Shown here in pieces: positions 49,349 through 60,929 of a stretch of 64,000 nt of DNA. A model generated the notes under the pieces. It saw only the letters and a list, made by a program, of their open reading frames with translations, was not told where the DNA came from and did not search any database. Each line of letters starts with the position of its first letter. The first letter of the stretch is position 1. The stretch is taken from assembly GCF_018446385.1 (NCBI RefSeq), contig NC_056001.1:11836672-11900671 (forward strand), read 5' to 3'. Position numbers and translations under genes: made by a program. This DNA is from Zingiber officinale. Taxonomy: Eukaryota; Streptophyta; Magnoliopsida; Zingiberales; Zingiberaceae.

Positions 49349-50848
49349 TCATTCCTCGTACCACGACATGCAGCTCAACCCCACCAGCACCTCGACGATG
49401 GTCGCCTCCGTCTTCTCGAAGTCGGCGAAGTGCAGCGTTTGCAGCAGCAGCGCCCGCGGCCGGGTGTAGAATCGTTTCTCTCTCTCCATGGTGCGCTCCT
49501 CCTGCCACCGCAACGTGTCGCGCGCAACCGGCCCCAGCCAGCCCAGGATCGCCGCCACAGCATCCTTCCACCCCTCAGCCATCGAGGCGTCTGCAGACGA
49601 CTTCCCGCCTTCCCTTCGCCAGCACTCCCTCAGCTTCATCGTCACCGCCGCCCGCATCCCCGACGGCATCATCTGGAACAACTCCTCTCTCGCCGCCGCC
49701 GCCGCCGCCGCTGCATCCTTCTCCTCCTCTTCCTCCTCCTGAGGACCCGTTAGTTGTCGTTCTTGATACACCTCCTGAGCCGACAATATCAAGTTGGCGT
49801 ACCGAGACGCGAGCCCCGATCCGCCGACAGTGCTCGACGGGGATTCTTTCAGCAATTTTCTCAAACGGTCGAATGGCGTTGGTTCGAGCGTATCATTGGC
49901 CGCCACACTCAATATCGGAGCTGAATTCCTCAAGGATTGCACCTGCTGCGGCACCACGCGGCGATCCAACGGCCCGGAGGAATGCTTGCCGGGGTGACTC
50001 GGGTTAAATTGGTGGATTTGGTGGCGGCTGGGAGGCAAACCTAGGACGCAGGGGCCAAAGACGTCGCAAATCCTGGCGAAGACGGTGACGACTGCTCGGA
50101 CCATGAGCTCCACCGTCTTGTCGTAGGTCTTGTTCCACAATGACTCTTCCTTGAGCCGGCGGACCCTGTGGCGCTGCGCACGAAGCTCCAAATGGATCGG
50201 ATTCAGCGCCGAAGTCACGCCCGGCGGCTTCGGCAACGTAATTGGACCACTATGCTCTCGCCACTGCTGCTGCTGCTGCTGCAGCTCAATCCGCTTCTCC
50301 GAAGCCTCCAGCTGATTGAGCACCTCCATCTCCGCATAGAGATCTGATGTCGTCGCCACGTACCTCTCCATCCTCTCCTTCCGCTTCTCCACCCGCTTTG
50401 CGGTGGAGCCGAGGCCGAGGCGGTCGAGGTCGGCTGTGGCGCGGACCTCGCGAAGGGACAAGGGGCTGCCTAGGGCGCCGGCCTTGAGGTCGGAGTAGAG
50501 CCGGTCGAAGCCACGAAGCAAGGGGTCGCAGCACTTGCGTCCGAGGAAGGAGACGGTGACCGCAGCCTTGTCGAGCTCGGCGAGAATCTCCGCGCAGGCA
50601 ACCCGGAGTAGAAAGGCCTGGTCATTGGAGATCAGGTAGGCGACGCCTGGGGACCTCATGTCGACTCGCAGGCGGCGGACCTCATCGTCGGCAAGGGAGT
50701 GGTGGAGCGAGACAAGGCGCGACATAGCGGCGGCGGCTTCGAAGGCGAGGATTCCTACGACGGGACGATGCGGAAGATCGAAACTGGATGCTCGGCGAGG
50801 TCGGAGGTCGGCGAGAACCTTAGAGACTCCCATGATCACCGATCGCAA
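49349..50848 (-). CDS. DUF3475-DUF668 protein (PSI/PSK-simulator-like)
   Basis: A single-exon frame of 499 codons. The N-terminal DUF3475 is seen at about residues 30-87 (VVGILAFEAAAAMSRLVSLH, then ISNDQAFLLRVACAEI). The C-terminal DUF668 begins at about 341 (VGGSGLASRYANLILSAQEV). Members of this plant family include the PSI proteins of Arabidopsis, linked to growth and phytosulfokine signalling and often membrane-anchored by myristate; biochemical activity is unknown. The middle has a Gln run (about 190-195), and an acidic stretch then an Ala run at about 371-386 coded by trinucleotide repeats. The second ATG, at 50833, would begin MGVSK, a good N-myristoylation context, and may be the true start, giving 494 residues. 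Confidence 0.88.
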   Translation of the reverse strand: MRSVIMGVSKVLADLRPRRASSFDLPHRPVVGILAFEAAAAMSRLVSLHHSLADDEVRRLRVDMRSPGVAYLISNDQAFLLRVACAEILAELDKAAVTVSFLGRKCCDPLLRGFDRLYSDLKAGALGSPLSLREVRATADLDRLGLGSTAKRVEKRKERMERYVATTSDLYAEMEVLNQLEASEKRIELQQQQQQWREHSGPITLPKPPGVTSALNPIHLELRAQRHRVRRLKEESLWNKTYDKTVELMVRAVVTVFARICDVFGPCVLGLPPSRHQIHQFNPSHPGKHSSGPLDRRVVPQQVQSLRNSAPILSVAANDTLEPTPFDRLRKLLKESPSSTVGGSGLASRYANLILSAQEVYQERQLTGPQEEEEEEKDAAAAAAAAREELFQMMPSGMRAAVTMKLRECWRREGGKSSADASMAEGWKDAVAAILGWLGPVARDTLRWQEERTMEREKRFYTRPRALLLQTLHFADFEKTEATIVEVLVGLSCMSWYEE

Positions 50849-51975
50849 AACCTCTGTTGGTACTCTGTTCTTGTGATTAAATTAATGGTGGATTAGATTT
50901 TTATGGAATTTACTGGGTGAAGCGAGGGAAGGGGAGGGGGCTATGATATAAGAGGTGGGCGAGTGAGATGGGCATGGCCATTTCCGGGAGGTTCGACGCG
51001 GTTGCGAGATTTCCGACGGATACAAAGGGAGGAAGAAGATAAGGTCGTTGGTGTTCGATCGGTCGACATTGCTAGTGACTCATTTACGGTTCATTCTTTT
51101 GACTTCAATTAACGATCATATATTTTTTTCCATTAATTAATTCGTTGGCAAAGAGTCGGCAACTTATTCTACACAGTGGTGAATTATATAATTGGGATAT
51201 TCGATTTGTATTTTTTTTATTAAGTATGTTCGTAATATTAATCAAATTGATAGATATTAATACAACGCCAGATGCAAACGTCGATTATGGTCAAACCGGC
51301 CAGTTGAACCGTGTTGATGCTGACTACGGATGCATGTGCGTGATTTACGGTCAAAGCGATATAGAGATGTGAATGTGTGTATTATATATACAGTATGGAC
51401 TGTACCTGTGTACGTAGCTGTAGACGCGTTTCCGATTCTCAAATACGCAAGCTGAATATTTTGATAATATTTTAATAATTTTTGACAGAAGAAAGACTGG
51501 ACAAACTAAACAACCTGAAAGCAAACTCATAACAACTACACGTGGATTAAGGTTTGGTTTATCATCCAGAATAGCAAAGTATTTAACTTTTGATATTTAT
51601 TGTTGGAAAAAGGTATAATTTTGCAATGTCCGTTCCACCTAAGGCCAAAAAATAGAAATAAAAAATAAAAAAGGACTTTTCTAGTGTGGCTCAGTTGTTT
51701 TAGGATAGGGAAGTTTATCCTTTGCGGGTTCCACAAAACTAGAGGCACGGTCGGTTCGAGGTATAGATCATTAAAGTCTATATATAATGTGTTAGATATG
51801 ATTTTACAAATTAAAATCTTGGTATCATCAATCGTTGAAAGTTAAGTTTGACTTTAAAATCAAAATCTACATTCGCGTAGATAAATCTGGACTATTAATT
51901 TACTCAAAACCAATTACGAGTGAATGAGAAATTAATTGTTCAAAGATGTACTTAAATTAACATTAAGAAAAAAGA
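50849..51975. other. PSI-like promoter side and intergenic DNA
   Basis: About 1.1 kb with no gene recognised. The first 200 bp are likely leader and promoter of the minus-strand gene. Small frames further on have no known domain. Confidence 0.4.
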
Positions 51976-52800
51976 TGAGGTTTTAGTCCCACATCGTTAA
52001 CCGGCGAGGACCAGTGTTTCCTTATATGTGTTGTTGTATTAATGTTGTTAATACAAAAGTACAGGTGCTTTCTACCCTTGAGCGAGCAGGTGCGAGCCCG
52101 CCACCCACCCGCGCAATGGGTGCTTTGTTGGCGCACTTCGCATTGAGGAGCTTTAATTTATGCTCCACGTGGTGGTGACGTGGTATGTCGGGTGACGAGG
52201 CAGTGCCTATGTGGCACATGACTGTGTAGATAGCAATGACCGGATTTGACGAACAGATGATGACCGTAGGATGAAAGATGTGGACAGATCGCAAGTAGAT
52301 ACGATCTAGAGCGTCGAATTCTAATCTGGCGTTGAAGGGGAAGGCTTGATCTGAAGCGTCGGATTAAATGTTGTAATCTGACGGCTGAGATCAAGATGAG
52401 ATCTGAAGAGTTATAACTCTTCAGATCAAGGGACGAGATCATATTAGAATATGAAGAGTTATATCTTTTCAGATCTGATGGTTGAGATTAAAAGTCATCT
52501 GAAGAGTTATATCTCTTCAGATTTGATGGCTGAGATTAAAAGACTTTTAAAGGGTTATACCCTTTCAAAATGAACAATCCAGATTAGTCAAAACCAAGAG
52601 TTACTTACCTCTTCACCGAATATAAATAGATCCCTCTCCTTATTGAAAATCATTCATTCGAAAATCAACTATTTCGAGACGTCGTCGTTGTATCTTGGGA
52701 ACGAATTGCTACTATCCGTGAGCATCGTAGCGGAGCAATATCGTTTTACGGAGATAGTATCGAACATTAGCCTCGACGACAACTCAGTTTGCTTCCTCCT
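51976..52800 (+). repeat. Probable 5' LTR of the copia element
   Basis: It opens with the common LTR phrase tagtcccacatcg and has a TATA box tataaataga at 52621-52630, which would start transcription about 170 bp before gag. Tandem hairpin units fill 52384-52570. The right boundary is an estimate. Confidence 0.5.
52384..52570. repeat. Tandem hairpin units in the copia LTR
   Basis: Three to four units of about 57 bp, each containing a self-complementary core such as ctgaagagttatatctcttcag (stem ctgaagagttata) joined by gatggctgagattaaaag. The last unit is shifted to ttttaaagggttataccctttcaaaa, keeping the pairing though the bases changed. Confidence 0.7.
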
Positions 52801-52844
52801 GGCAGCAATCTCCCGGAAGTCCTGGCAGTCGACTAAAATCGACT

Positions 52845-53760
52845 ATGTCAAATACCGAGGAGCAAATCCAGAGGTTCGATGACCTCACAATCGTAAAACG
52901 ATATCGGCAAACTGATTTGGCCGGGATCAACGACGTACCAACCGCCATCCCTCATGTTGAGAAGCCGGAGAAATTCAACGGAGCCAACTTCAAAAGATGG
53001 CAGCAGAAGATGCTGTTTTACTTAACTATGCTGAACCTTGTACGGTTTCTGCATGAAGACCCGCCAGCCGCTACGGAAGATAATTCCGATAGTAAGGCTG
53101 CTCACAATGCGTGGTCACATGGCGACTTCCTGTGCCACAATTACGTTCTTAACACGCTGGACAATGCGCTATATAACGTATATTGCATGATAGAGACGGC
53201 CAAATCTCTGTGGGAATTGCTAGAGAAGAAATACAAAACCGAAAACGCCGGACTGAAGAAATTCATCGTCGACCGATTTTTAGATTTCAAAATGGTGGAT
53301 TTCAAAAACGTCACGTCTCAAGTCCAAGACATGCAACTGATAATGCATGATCTAGACGTCGAAGGAATGTCGCTGAACGAGTCGTTCAAGGTTGCTGCGG
53401 TAATCAAGAAACTCCCACCGTCATGGAAGGATTTCAAAAATTACCAAAAGCACAAGCAAAAAGAGATGGGACTTGAAGACCTTATCCTGTGGTTGCGGAT
53501 AGAGGAGGATAATCGAAAATTATCCGACTCTAAACGAACGAAGCGGACAGTCGACGAGATGTCCAACCTGACGGAACCAAAAGCCAAGAAGCAGAAACAA
53601 CTGAAACAGAAGGCTCAAGGCAAGAAGTTTAAGGGCACGTGTTACAACTGTGGAAAGTCAGGACACATGTCTGAGGACTGCAGACGCCCGAAGAAGACAA
53701 CCAAGAGTCAGAAGAATGTTGTGAACCAGGTCGCAACTTCTGTTGACATAGATTTCACTA
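52845..53760 (+). mobile_element. Gag region of the copia element
   Basis: Begins MSNTEEQIQRFDDL. It has the copia gag core FNGANFKRWQQKMLFYLT, SLWELLEKKYKTE and the later LPPSWKDFKN. A basic region precedes the zinc knuckle CYNCGKSGHMSEDC, the CX2CX4HX4C nucleic-acid-binding motif. Confidence 0.9.
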
Positions 53761-53989
53761 CCATAGATCTCTCACTGCGATCGTTTTTGAAGCCAACATG
53801 GTGGACAACCCGAAGTAGTGATGGATCGACACTGGAGCAACCCGCCACGTCTGTTCTGACAAGGCGATGTTCTCCAAGTACACCCCGATAAGTGGAAGAA
53901 AGCTCTATATGGGCAATTCCATGACGCCCCCGATTGTTGGACTCGGAAAAGTAATTCTAAAAATGACGTCGGGAAGGAGCTAACTCTTG

Positions 53990-55121
53990 ATGTGCTCCAT
54001 GTTCCCGACATCAGGAAGAACTTAGTTTCTGAATCGACACTTGTTAAAGCCGGATTCAAACTAGTGTTCCAGTTCAACAACTTTATACTTACGAAGAACA
54101 GTGTCTTCGTAGGGAAGGGTTATTTGGAACAAAGTTTGTTCAAGATGGCTGTAATGACTGTACACCGTGATTTTGGTGGTAATAAAATAAAAGCTTCCAG
54201 CTATGTTATTGAGGGTTTCAATTTATGACATGGTCAGCTTAGGCATGTCAATAATAATACTCTGAAACGTCTCGTCAAACTAAATTTATTATCAAACATC
54301 GATGTTGATGAAACACATAAATATGAAGTGTGCGTGGAAGCGAAAATGATGAGACTACTTTTCATTTAGTGGAAAGGTCGACGACTCCCCTAGAATTAGT
54401 ACATAGTGATCTATGTGATTTAAAATTCGTGCAAACTAGAGGAGGTAAAAAGTACTTCATTACTTTTATCGATGACTGCACAAGGTTCTGTTATGTCTTT
54501 CTTTTAAAAAATAAAGACGAATCCTTAGAAGTTTTCAGAACCTATAAAACGGAAGTTGAGAATCAACTTAATAAATGAATTAAAATAATTCGTAGCGATA
54601 GAGATGGAGAATATGGTGCACCGTTTGATGAATTCTATTTAGAATCTGGAATTATCCATCAGACAACGACGCCTTACTCACCTCAATCGAATGGTGTTGC
54701 CGAATGTAAAAATCATACACTAAAGGATATGATAAATGTTTTGTTGATAAATTCATGCTTACCCTAGAACTTGTGGGGGGAAGTCATTTTATCAGCAAAC
54801 CACATTCTCAACAAAATCTCTCATAAGAAAAATGCTAAAACACCATATGAACTATGGAAAGGCCGCGAGCCATCGTACAAATACTTGAAAGTGTGGGGGT
54901 GATTAGCAAAGGTCGAAGTACCTAAGCTAAAGTAAGTTAAGATCGGACATAAAACGTTCGATGCGATATTTATCGGATATGCCCAAAATAGTAGTGCATA
55001 TCGTTTCATAGTTCATAAGTCAGACATTCCTGATATTCATGTGGGTACAACCATAGAATCTCGGAATGCAATATTCTTTGAAGACGTGTTCCCAAATAAG
55101 AAGAGAAACGTTCAAAGTAAT
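53990..55121 (+). mobile_element. Protease tail and integrase region of the copia element
   Basis: The stretch LHVPDIRKNLVSESTLVKAG is the usual protease-to-integrase transition. It is followed by integrase-core signatures: [30 protein letters not shown] and TTPYSPQSNGV. The last part, up to the insert, resembles the C-terminal integrase segment with FIGYAQNS. The region is decayed. Confidence 0.85.
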
Positions 55122-57541
55122 TGTTAGAGTGTATACTAAAAGCCTAGCTTTTGGTATAAACATTTATCTAGAAATAAGAATCACATTGGTCAAATATCTA
55201 CATTTATGATAAATGTAGTTGTTCAATTAATTTATATTGTAGATAACATGGTGTGTGGTGTCACACACAGAGGATCATGTTATCAGTACCTTATAAATTA
55301 TAAACAGTAACTCACGACCATAATGGAAAGGAACAAACCATTGGAAGGTCGTAGTGTAATTAGGTATTAGTTTATCTTAACTATATAATTACACTAGTAC
55401 ACTTAGAGTGTATTGAGTAGGACCATTTGAGGTCGTTTCTTTTATACTGGCTTTATAAAGAAACAAAGACCTCGGTTATTATGGAAGTGTGTACTCTTAA
55501 TCCTAATATAATAACAAGCACATATATTTGATATTTATTTCTTTAATTTATCAATGGGTGAGATTTAGTTCGATAAATCAATAAGCCCGATAAGTTGGGA
55601 AATGATATCACTTATAGTGTGTGTTGTTGATTATAGAAGGAAACTGTGTCCTAGAGATACTAGGTTGATAATGTCCTCAAGAGGAGCTCATAAAGATTGT
55701 CATGTTAAACCCTGCAGGTGGACTTAGTCCGACATGATAATAAGGATGAGTGGTACTACTCTTGGACTTAGATATTAATTAAATGAGTTGTCAGTAACTC
55801 ACTTAATTAGTGGACATTCGATATCTTAAACACAGGGAGACTAACACGCTCATAATAAGAAGGAGCCCAAAATGTAATTTGGGATTGGTGCGGTAGTTCA
55901 ATAATAGTTCTCTAGTGGAATGAATTATTATTGATAAAATTAAGTTGTGTGTTCGGGGCGAACACGGGATGCTTAATTTTATCGGGAGACCAAAACCAAT
56001 TCCTCCTCTCGGTCCCTATCGTAGCCTCTTATTTATAGAGTACTATACCCACCTATACCCACCTTCATACCCATGTTATAGGGGCCGGCCAAGCTAGCTT
56101 GAGGATCAAGCTAGGGCCGGCCAAACCATTGGTTCATGGGTGGCCGGCCCTAGCTTGAACCCAAGCTTAGGTGGCCGGCCCTATTTAATTTAAAAAGAAT
56201 TTTAATTTTAAAATTTTCTTATGTGAAAGATATAATTTATTGAAGAGATTAAAAATTAAAATATCTCTTTTATAAGTCTCTACAAAAGATTAAAGAAAGA
56301 GATTAAATCTCTTTCCTTATTTGTAGATTAGAAAGGATATTTTATTTCTCTTCTTTATAAATTATTCACATGTTGAAAAATTAAAATTATAGAAATTTCT
56401 TTTTATAAACCAATCATAAACGGGATAAAATTATTGGAGAAATTTTTATAAAATTTCGGAGACAAATTAGGAAGTTTTAATTAATTAAAACTCTCCTTGT
56501 TTTGTTTTTTAAAGTGGCCGGCCATTGTGTTTAAAAGAAGAAAATTGTTTTAATTAAAATAATTTTTCTTTACATGGCAAAAGAATTAAGGAAATTTTGT
56601 AATTAAATTTCCTAATTTGCCTAGGCCAAGGAATATAAAAGAAGAGGTGAGGGTGCCTTCATGGTGAACAACCTCTATTATTTTTCCTCCCTCTTTTCCT
56701 TGGTGTGGTGGCCGGCCATCCTCTACCTCTCTTCCTCTTTTGTGGTGGCCGAAACTTATCTCTTGCTTGGAGTTCTTGTGGTGGCCGGATACTACTTGGA
56801 GAAGAAGAAGAAGAAGGAGAGAAAGCTTGTATCCCTTGGAGTTTGGTTGGTGTTTTGTTCTTCGTCCTTGGTGAAGCTTCTTTGTGATTGGCCGAACCTA
56901 GCTAGGAGAAGAAGAAGGTGCTTGGTGGTTTCTCATCTCGGAAGATCGTTGCCCACACAACGTCCGAGGTTAGAAGAGGAATACGGTAGAAGATCAAGAG
57001 GTTTTTCTACAAGGTATAACTAGTAATTTCTATTTCCGCATCATGCTAGTTATTTATGGAAATAATACCAAATACAAGAGGCTTACGTTCTAGTATTTCG
57101 AATATGTTTTTTCGAAGTTGTGTTCTTTTGTTTCTTTCTTTTCCTTGTGATTTGATTGTTCTCTTTGGTTAACCTAAAGTTATTTTAGGAAATTAAATAT
57201 TAGCTTTCTATTAAAGGTTTTGTCTAGTCGGTGGTGGTTGCTCCCATATCCAAGAAGGCCATGTGCCTCGCCACGTCAGTACTGGGAACCTTTTATGGAA
57301 ATTAATATTTAATGGAATTAATAACTTAAGGAGACTTGGGTCGAACGTGTTAAGTTCCGCAGGAGATCCAAGTCAAAACCTAAAAGAACAAATAGATTAA
57401 GTTTAGGATCAAACGTGTTAAGTTCCGCAGGAGATCCAAAATTTAATTTAAAAGAACACATGGTAGCTAGGAAAAGGTTCAGATCTTTGTACAAAATTTT
57501 TGTACAGTGGAACCTATAGGCTTTCCGAGTAGCAACCAACA
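55122..57541 (+). mobile_element. LTR-like insert of 2.4 kb in the copia integrase region (probable solo LTR)
   Basis: Begins TGTTAGAGTGTATACT and ends GTAGCAACCAACA, flanked by a perfect duplication gtaat (55117-55121 and 57542-57546). No pol is inside. It has repeated ggccggcc words (56,085-56,180, 56,516, 56,707), a TATA-like gaatataaaagaag at about 56,630, and a direct repeat near its right end. Its length is large for a solo LTR, and one block resembles internal DNA of the gag-only element, so a shortened element is an alternative. Confidence 0.75.
57346..57470. repeat. Direct repeat of about 68 bp near the end of the 2.4-kb insert
   Basis: Two units share acgtgttaagttccgcagga followed by gatccaa and a taaaagaacaa-like tail. 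Confidence 0.8.
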
Positions 57542-57546
57542 GTAAT

Positions 57547-58714
57547 GACAACGGAAGTTCTAACAAAGATGATGTTCTAGAACTTAGTTGTCAGAAAAGG
57601 GCTATTAACAATCAAAGCGAAGAGCCACGTCGGAGCAAATGAGCTAGAGTTGAGAAATCGTTCGGGCCAGATTTCATGACATTTATGTCGGAAATGGACC
57701 TAAGAACATTAAGCGAAACTCTCTCTAGTTCCGACGCCCCACTGTGAAAGGAAGCTGTCAATAATGAAATCGAGTCCATAATGAATAACCATACTTGAGA
57801 ATTAGTAGACCTTCTTTCTAGTACTAAACCATTAGATTGTAAATGGATACTAAAACACAAGTATAAAGCTAATGGATCGATTGACAAGTATAAGGTCAGA
57901 CTTGTACTCAAAGGGTACAAGCAAAAGGAATGCCTTGATTACTTCGATACCTACTCATCGGTGACAAGGATTATGTCCATACGAGTACTGATAGCCATTG
58001 TAGCATTGTATGACCTTGAAATGCACCAAATGGATGTTAAGACTGCATTCTTAAATGATGAGTTGGAAGAAGAAATTTACATAGAGCAACCCGAGGGGTT
58101 CGTAGCTCCTGGAAATGAGGTAAAGGTGTGTCGACTTGTTAAGTCATTGTATGGACTTAAACAAGCGCCAAAACAATGGCACAAAAAATTTAACAAAATA
58201 ATGATGTCAAACGAATTCAGAATAAATGAATGTGACAAATGCATTTATGTCAAAAGCACATCCGAAAGTTATGTAATCGTCTGTCTATACGTAGACGACA
58301 TGCTCATAATGGGAAATAATCATGATGTACTCATGAGTACTAAGAACATGTTGACCAATAATTTCGATATGAAAGATATGGGTCTAGAAGATGTCATATT
58401 GGGAATTAAAATTCTCAGGACATCCGATGGGATGATTTTAACACAATCCCATTATGTAGAGTCAGTATTGAAAAGATTCAATGCATACGATCTCTCTACT
58501 GTAAAAACTCCTATGGATCTAAGCCAACACTTAGTGAAAAATCATGGTGAGCCCATATCGTAATTAAAATATTCTCGGATAATTGGTAGTTTGATGTATC
58601 TCACAAACTGCACACGTCCAAATATTGCCTGTGTGGTCAACAAACTGAGTCATTTTACGAGCAATCCAAACGACACTCATTGGAAAACACTGATGCGAGT
58701 TCTTAGATATTTAA
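57547..58714 (+). mobile_element. Reverse transcriptase region of the copia element
   Basis: Signatures of copia RT are plain: CKWILKHKYKANGSIDKYKV, MDVKTAFLNDELEEEIYIEQ, LVKSLYGLKQAPKQWHKKFN and the YVDD box in CLYVDDMLIMG. It leads into the RNase H part (SLMYLTNCTRPNIA), which is cut by the gag-only element at 58715. Confidence 0.92.
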
Positions 58715-59580
58715 TGTTGGTCCCCGTGGGTGTTTTGATGTGATCAACCAAGTTGGTTAGGTCCTGCTGTATTTGATCCCTGTGTCTGAGTGCGCAGGAG
58801 CTTAGGAGCACAGGAAGTCGAGCAGAAGACGTAGCTAGCGAGAAGGACAGCACGGGAAGGGAGCCGACTGGCTCGGTGCGTCCGAAGGACGAGAGAGCTG
58901 CGGAAGAGTACTCCGGTGGGCGTGAAGAGCGTGCACGGCGTTCGAGGGACGTTAAGCCGGGACGGAAGGCTGCTCGAGGAGAAGGCCGGGAATTGGGTTC
59001 AGGTGAGCCTTATTCCGGTTGGCCGTAATCACCCAAAAGATCGGAGCGTTGGAAGTCAAAGCAAGCTGGAAATAAAGCCAAGAAGCTGAGCTGCCAGCTT
59101 GAAGGCGCCTTCAGCCTTGTTTAAGGCGCCTTCAACCTGGTCAAACAGACCGTTCGTGTGCAGATAAAGTTTTATCCGCTGACCCAGCTTGGAGGCGCCT
59201 TAGACCCTCAATGGAGGCACCTTGGAGCTTCGGGATAGAATTTCCAGGAGCTATAAAAGGACCCCTGGAGCTAGGAATTAACAACAACTCAAGCAATCAA
59301 CTGTGTACTCTTTCCTAGCAATAGTTCTAAGCTTCCAAAGTGTAAAAGACTTCTCCGCCTTCAGCAAAGGAGATTTTTTCTACTGAGATTTTTCTACTGC
59401 CCTAGATTAACAACCTCCTTGGTTGTAACCAGGTTAAATCCTGTCTACTACTTAATTTCTATTTCCTTGTTTGTTTTAATTTTTACTATTGCTTTTCTGA
59501 GTTGAAATCCGAGGAGGGTATAGTTAATTTTTGTTTGCAGCAATTCACCCCCTCTCTTGCCGGCCTCCGCTGCACCTACA
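58715..59580 (+). repeat. 5' LTR of the gag-only element
   Basis: 866 bp. Contains the repeated palindrome aaggcgcctt (59,104, 59,130, 59,191) and a TATA-like agctataaaaggacc at about 59,250. It matches the 3' LTR closely. Small frames in it are chance. Confidence 0.92.
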
Positions 59581-59582
59581 AG

Positions 59583-59594
59583 TGGTATCAGAGC
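59583..59594 (+). other. Primer-binding site of the gag-only element
   Basis: tggtatcagagc, two bases after the LTR, is the complement of the 3' end of plant initiator methionine tRNA, the usual copia primer. Confidence 0.9.
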
Positions 59595-59645
59595 CTGATC
59601 GCCTCAGAAGGACTAACCGCCAACTGAAGCACTACGATCAAGACG

Positions 59646-60091
59646 ATGGCCGGAGCGAACATCCATCCCCCGAAGTTCGACGGAGACTTCACCACATGGA
59701 AGCGCAAAATGGAGGTATTTTTTAAAACAGATTTTGATATTCTTATTACAATGAAATATGGTTTTGCAGCGCCAAAAGATAAAGAAGAAAACACATGGGG
59801 CAAGAAGGAGCAAGCCGATTTCATCGCCAACGGAAAGGCTGAGTTCCATCTACTCAGTGTACTGCCACCTCAGGAGGTAAATCGGATCGGAAGCTACGAC
59901 TCCGCGAAAGATCTCTGGGAGAAATTCCTGGAGCTTCACAAAGGTACCTCCGAAGCGAAGCTAGCCAGGCGCGACATCCTCCGGACCCAGTTGACGAACC
60001 TCCGGATGAACCAAGGCGAGAAGGTAGCGCAACTCCAAGCAAGGATCAAAGAGCTGATCACACAACTAACCAATCTTGGAGAAGAAGTAAC
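59646..60091 (+). mobile_element. Gag region, first part, of the gag-only element
   Basis: Begins MAGANIHPPKFDGDFTTWKR, a copia gag start. The core follows with YDSAKDLWEKFLELHKGTSE and LRTQLTNLRMNQGEKVAQLQ. It is cut by the TRIM at 60092; gag-type sequence resumes downstream. Confidence 0.88.
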
Positions 60092-60289
60092 TGTAGGATC
60101 GAAAAGAATTTAGATATCTCCACAATAGCATGATATTGTCCACTTTGGGCCTAAGCCCTCATGGCTTTGCTCTTGGGCTCTCCCCAAAAGGCCTCATGCC
60201 AATGGAGATATTTTTTTCTCTTATAAACCCATGATCTTTCCCATGTGTTTCCAATATGGGACTATGTTTGTAACCTTGCAACCCCAACA
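60092..60289 (-). repeat. TRIM LTR (3' LTR in its own orientation)
   Basis: 198 bp, starting tgtaggatcg and ending ccccaaca on the plus strand. Paired with 60561-60758. Confidence 0.95.
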
Positions 60290-60546
60290 ATCCCCCCCTC
60301 AAACAAAGGACCATAGGCTTCTCGCGTCCGATCCTCGACCCACCAGGTCTTCCTGCCCCTCGGTCCACCCGACCTACTAGGACTTCCTTGCCTAGTCGCA
60401 ACTAGGACTTCCTGCCTGGTGTCTGGTCCTCTTGATCCGAACATAGGAGCCCCCTTTCTTTGTTCGAGGTAAATATTGTACCCACATGGTTTAATCAGAT
60501 CATAGCTCTTGTGCACAGTCGGTGGTTAAACCTTCTGGCAGTCCAG

Positions 60547-60558
60547 GCTCTGATACCA
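60547..60558 (-). other. Primer-binding site of the TRIM
   Basis: On the minus strand tggtatcagagc, complementary to initiator methionine tRNA; it fixes the TRIM's orientation. Confidence 0.9.
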
Positions 60559-60560
60559 AT

Positions 60561-60758
60561 TGTAGGATCGAAAAGAATTTAGATATCTCCACAATAGCAT
60601 GATATTGTCCACTTTGGGCCTAAGCCCTCATGACTTTGCTCTTGGGCTCTCCCCAAAAGGCCTCATGCTAATGGAGATATTTTTTTCTCTTATAAACCCA
60701 TGATCTTTCCCATGTGTTTCCAATATGGGACTATGTTTGTAACCTTGCAACCCCAACA
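60561..60758 (-). repeat. TRIM LTR (5' LTR in its own orientation)
   Basis: 198 bp copy of 60092-60289 with two base differences seen. Confidence 0.95.
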
Positions 60759-60929
60759 GTAACGAATCGGGACTCGATCCGATACGCGCTCAACGCCTTC
60801 CCGAGAACTCCTGATTGAGCCTCCTTAGTAGATGCGTACTACATCTCTAAGAACTTCGAGGTAAGTACTTTAGAACAATTATTTTCTACTTTTGAACTTC
60901 ACGAATCTCGAGTTGCAGAGCCGAATGGA

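Larger units (their letters stand above)
60092..60758 (-). mobile_element. TRIM (terminal-repeat retrotransposon in miniature)
   Basis: 667 bp with two 198-bp LTRs (60092-60289 and 60561-60758) that differ at only two sites by eye (about 1%), so the insertion is recent. The duplication gtaac is perfect (60087-60091 and 60759-60763). Read on the minus strand, the primer site tggtatcagagc (60547-60558) follows the first LTR by two bases, and the purine tract gagggggga (60291-60299) precedes the second. The 271-bp interior encodes nothing. Movement would need enzymes of another element. Confidence 0.95.

Noticed and set aside
49345-50007. 220-codon plus-strand frame antisense to the PSI-like gene
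   Set aside because: Ser/Pro/Arg-rich shadow of a GC-rich coding region; the minus-strand frame has real domains.
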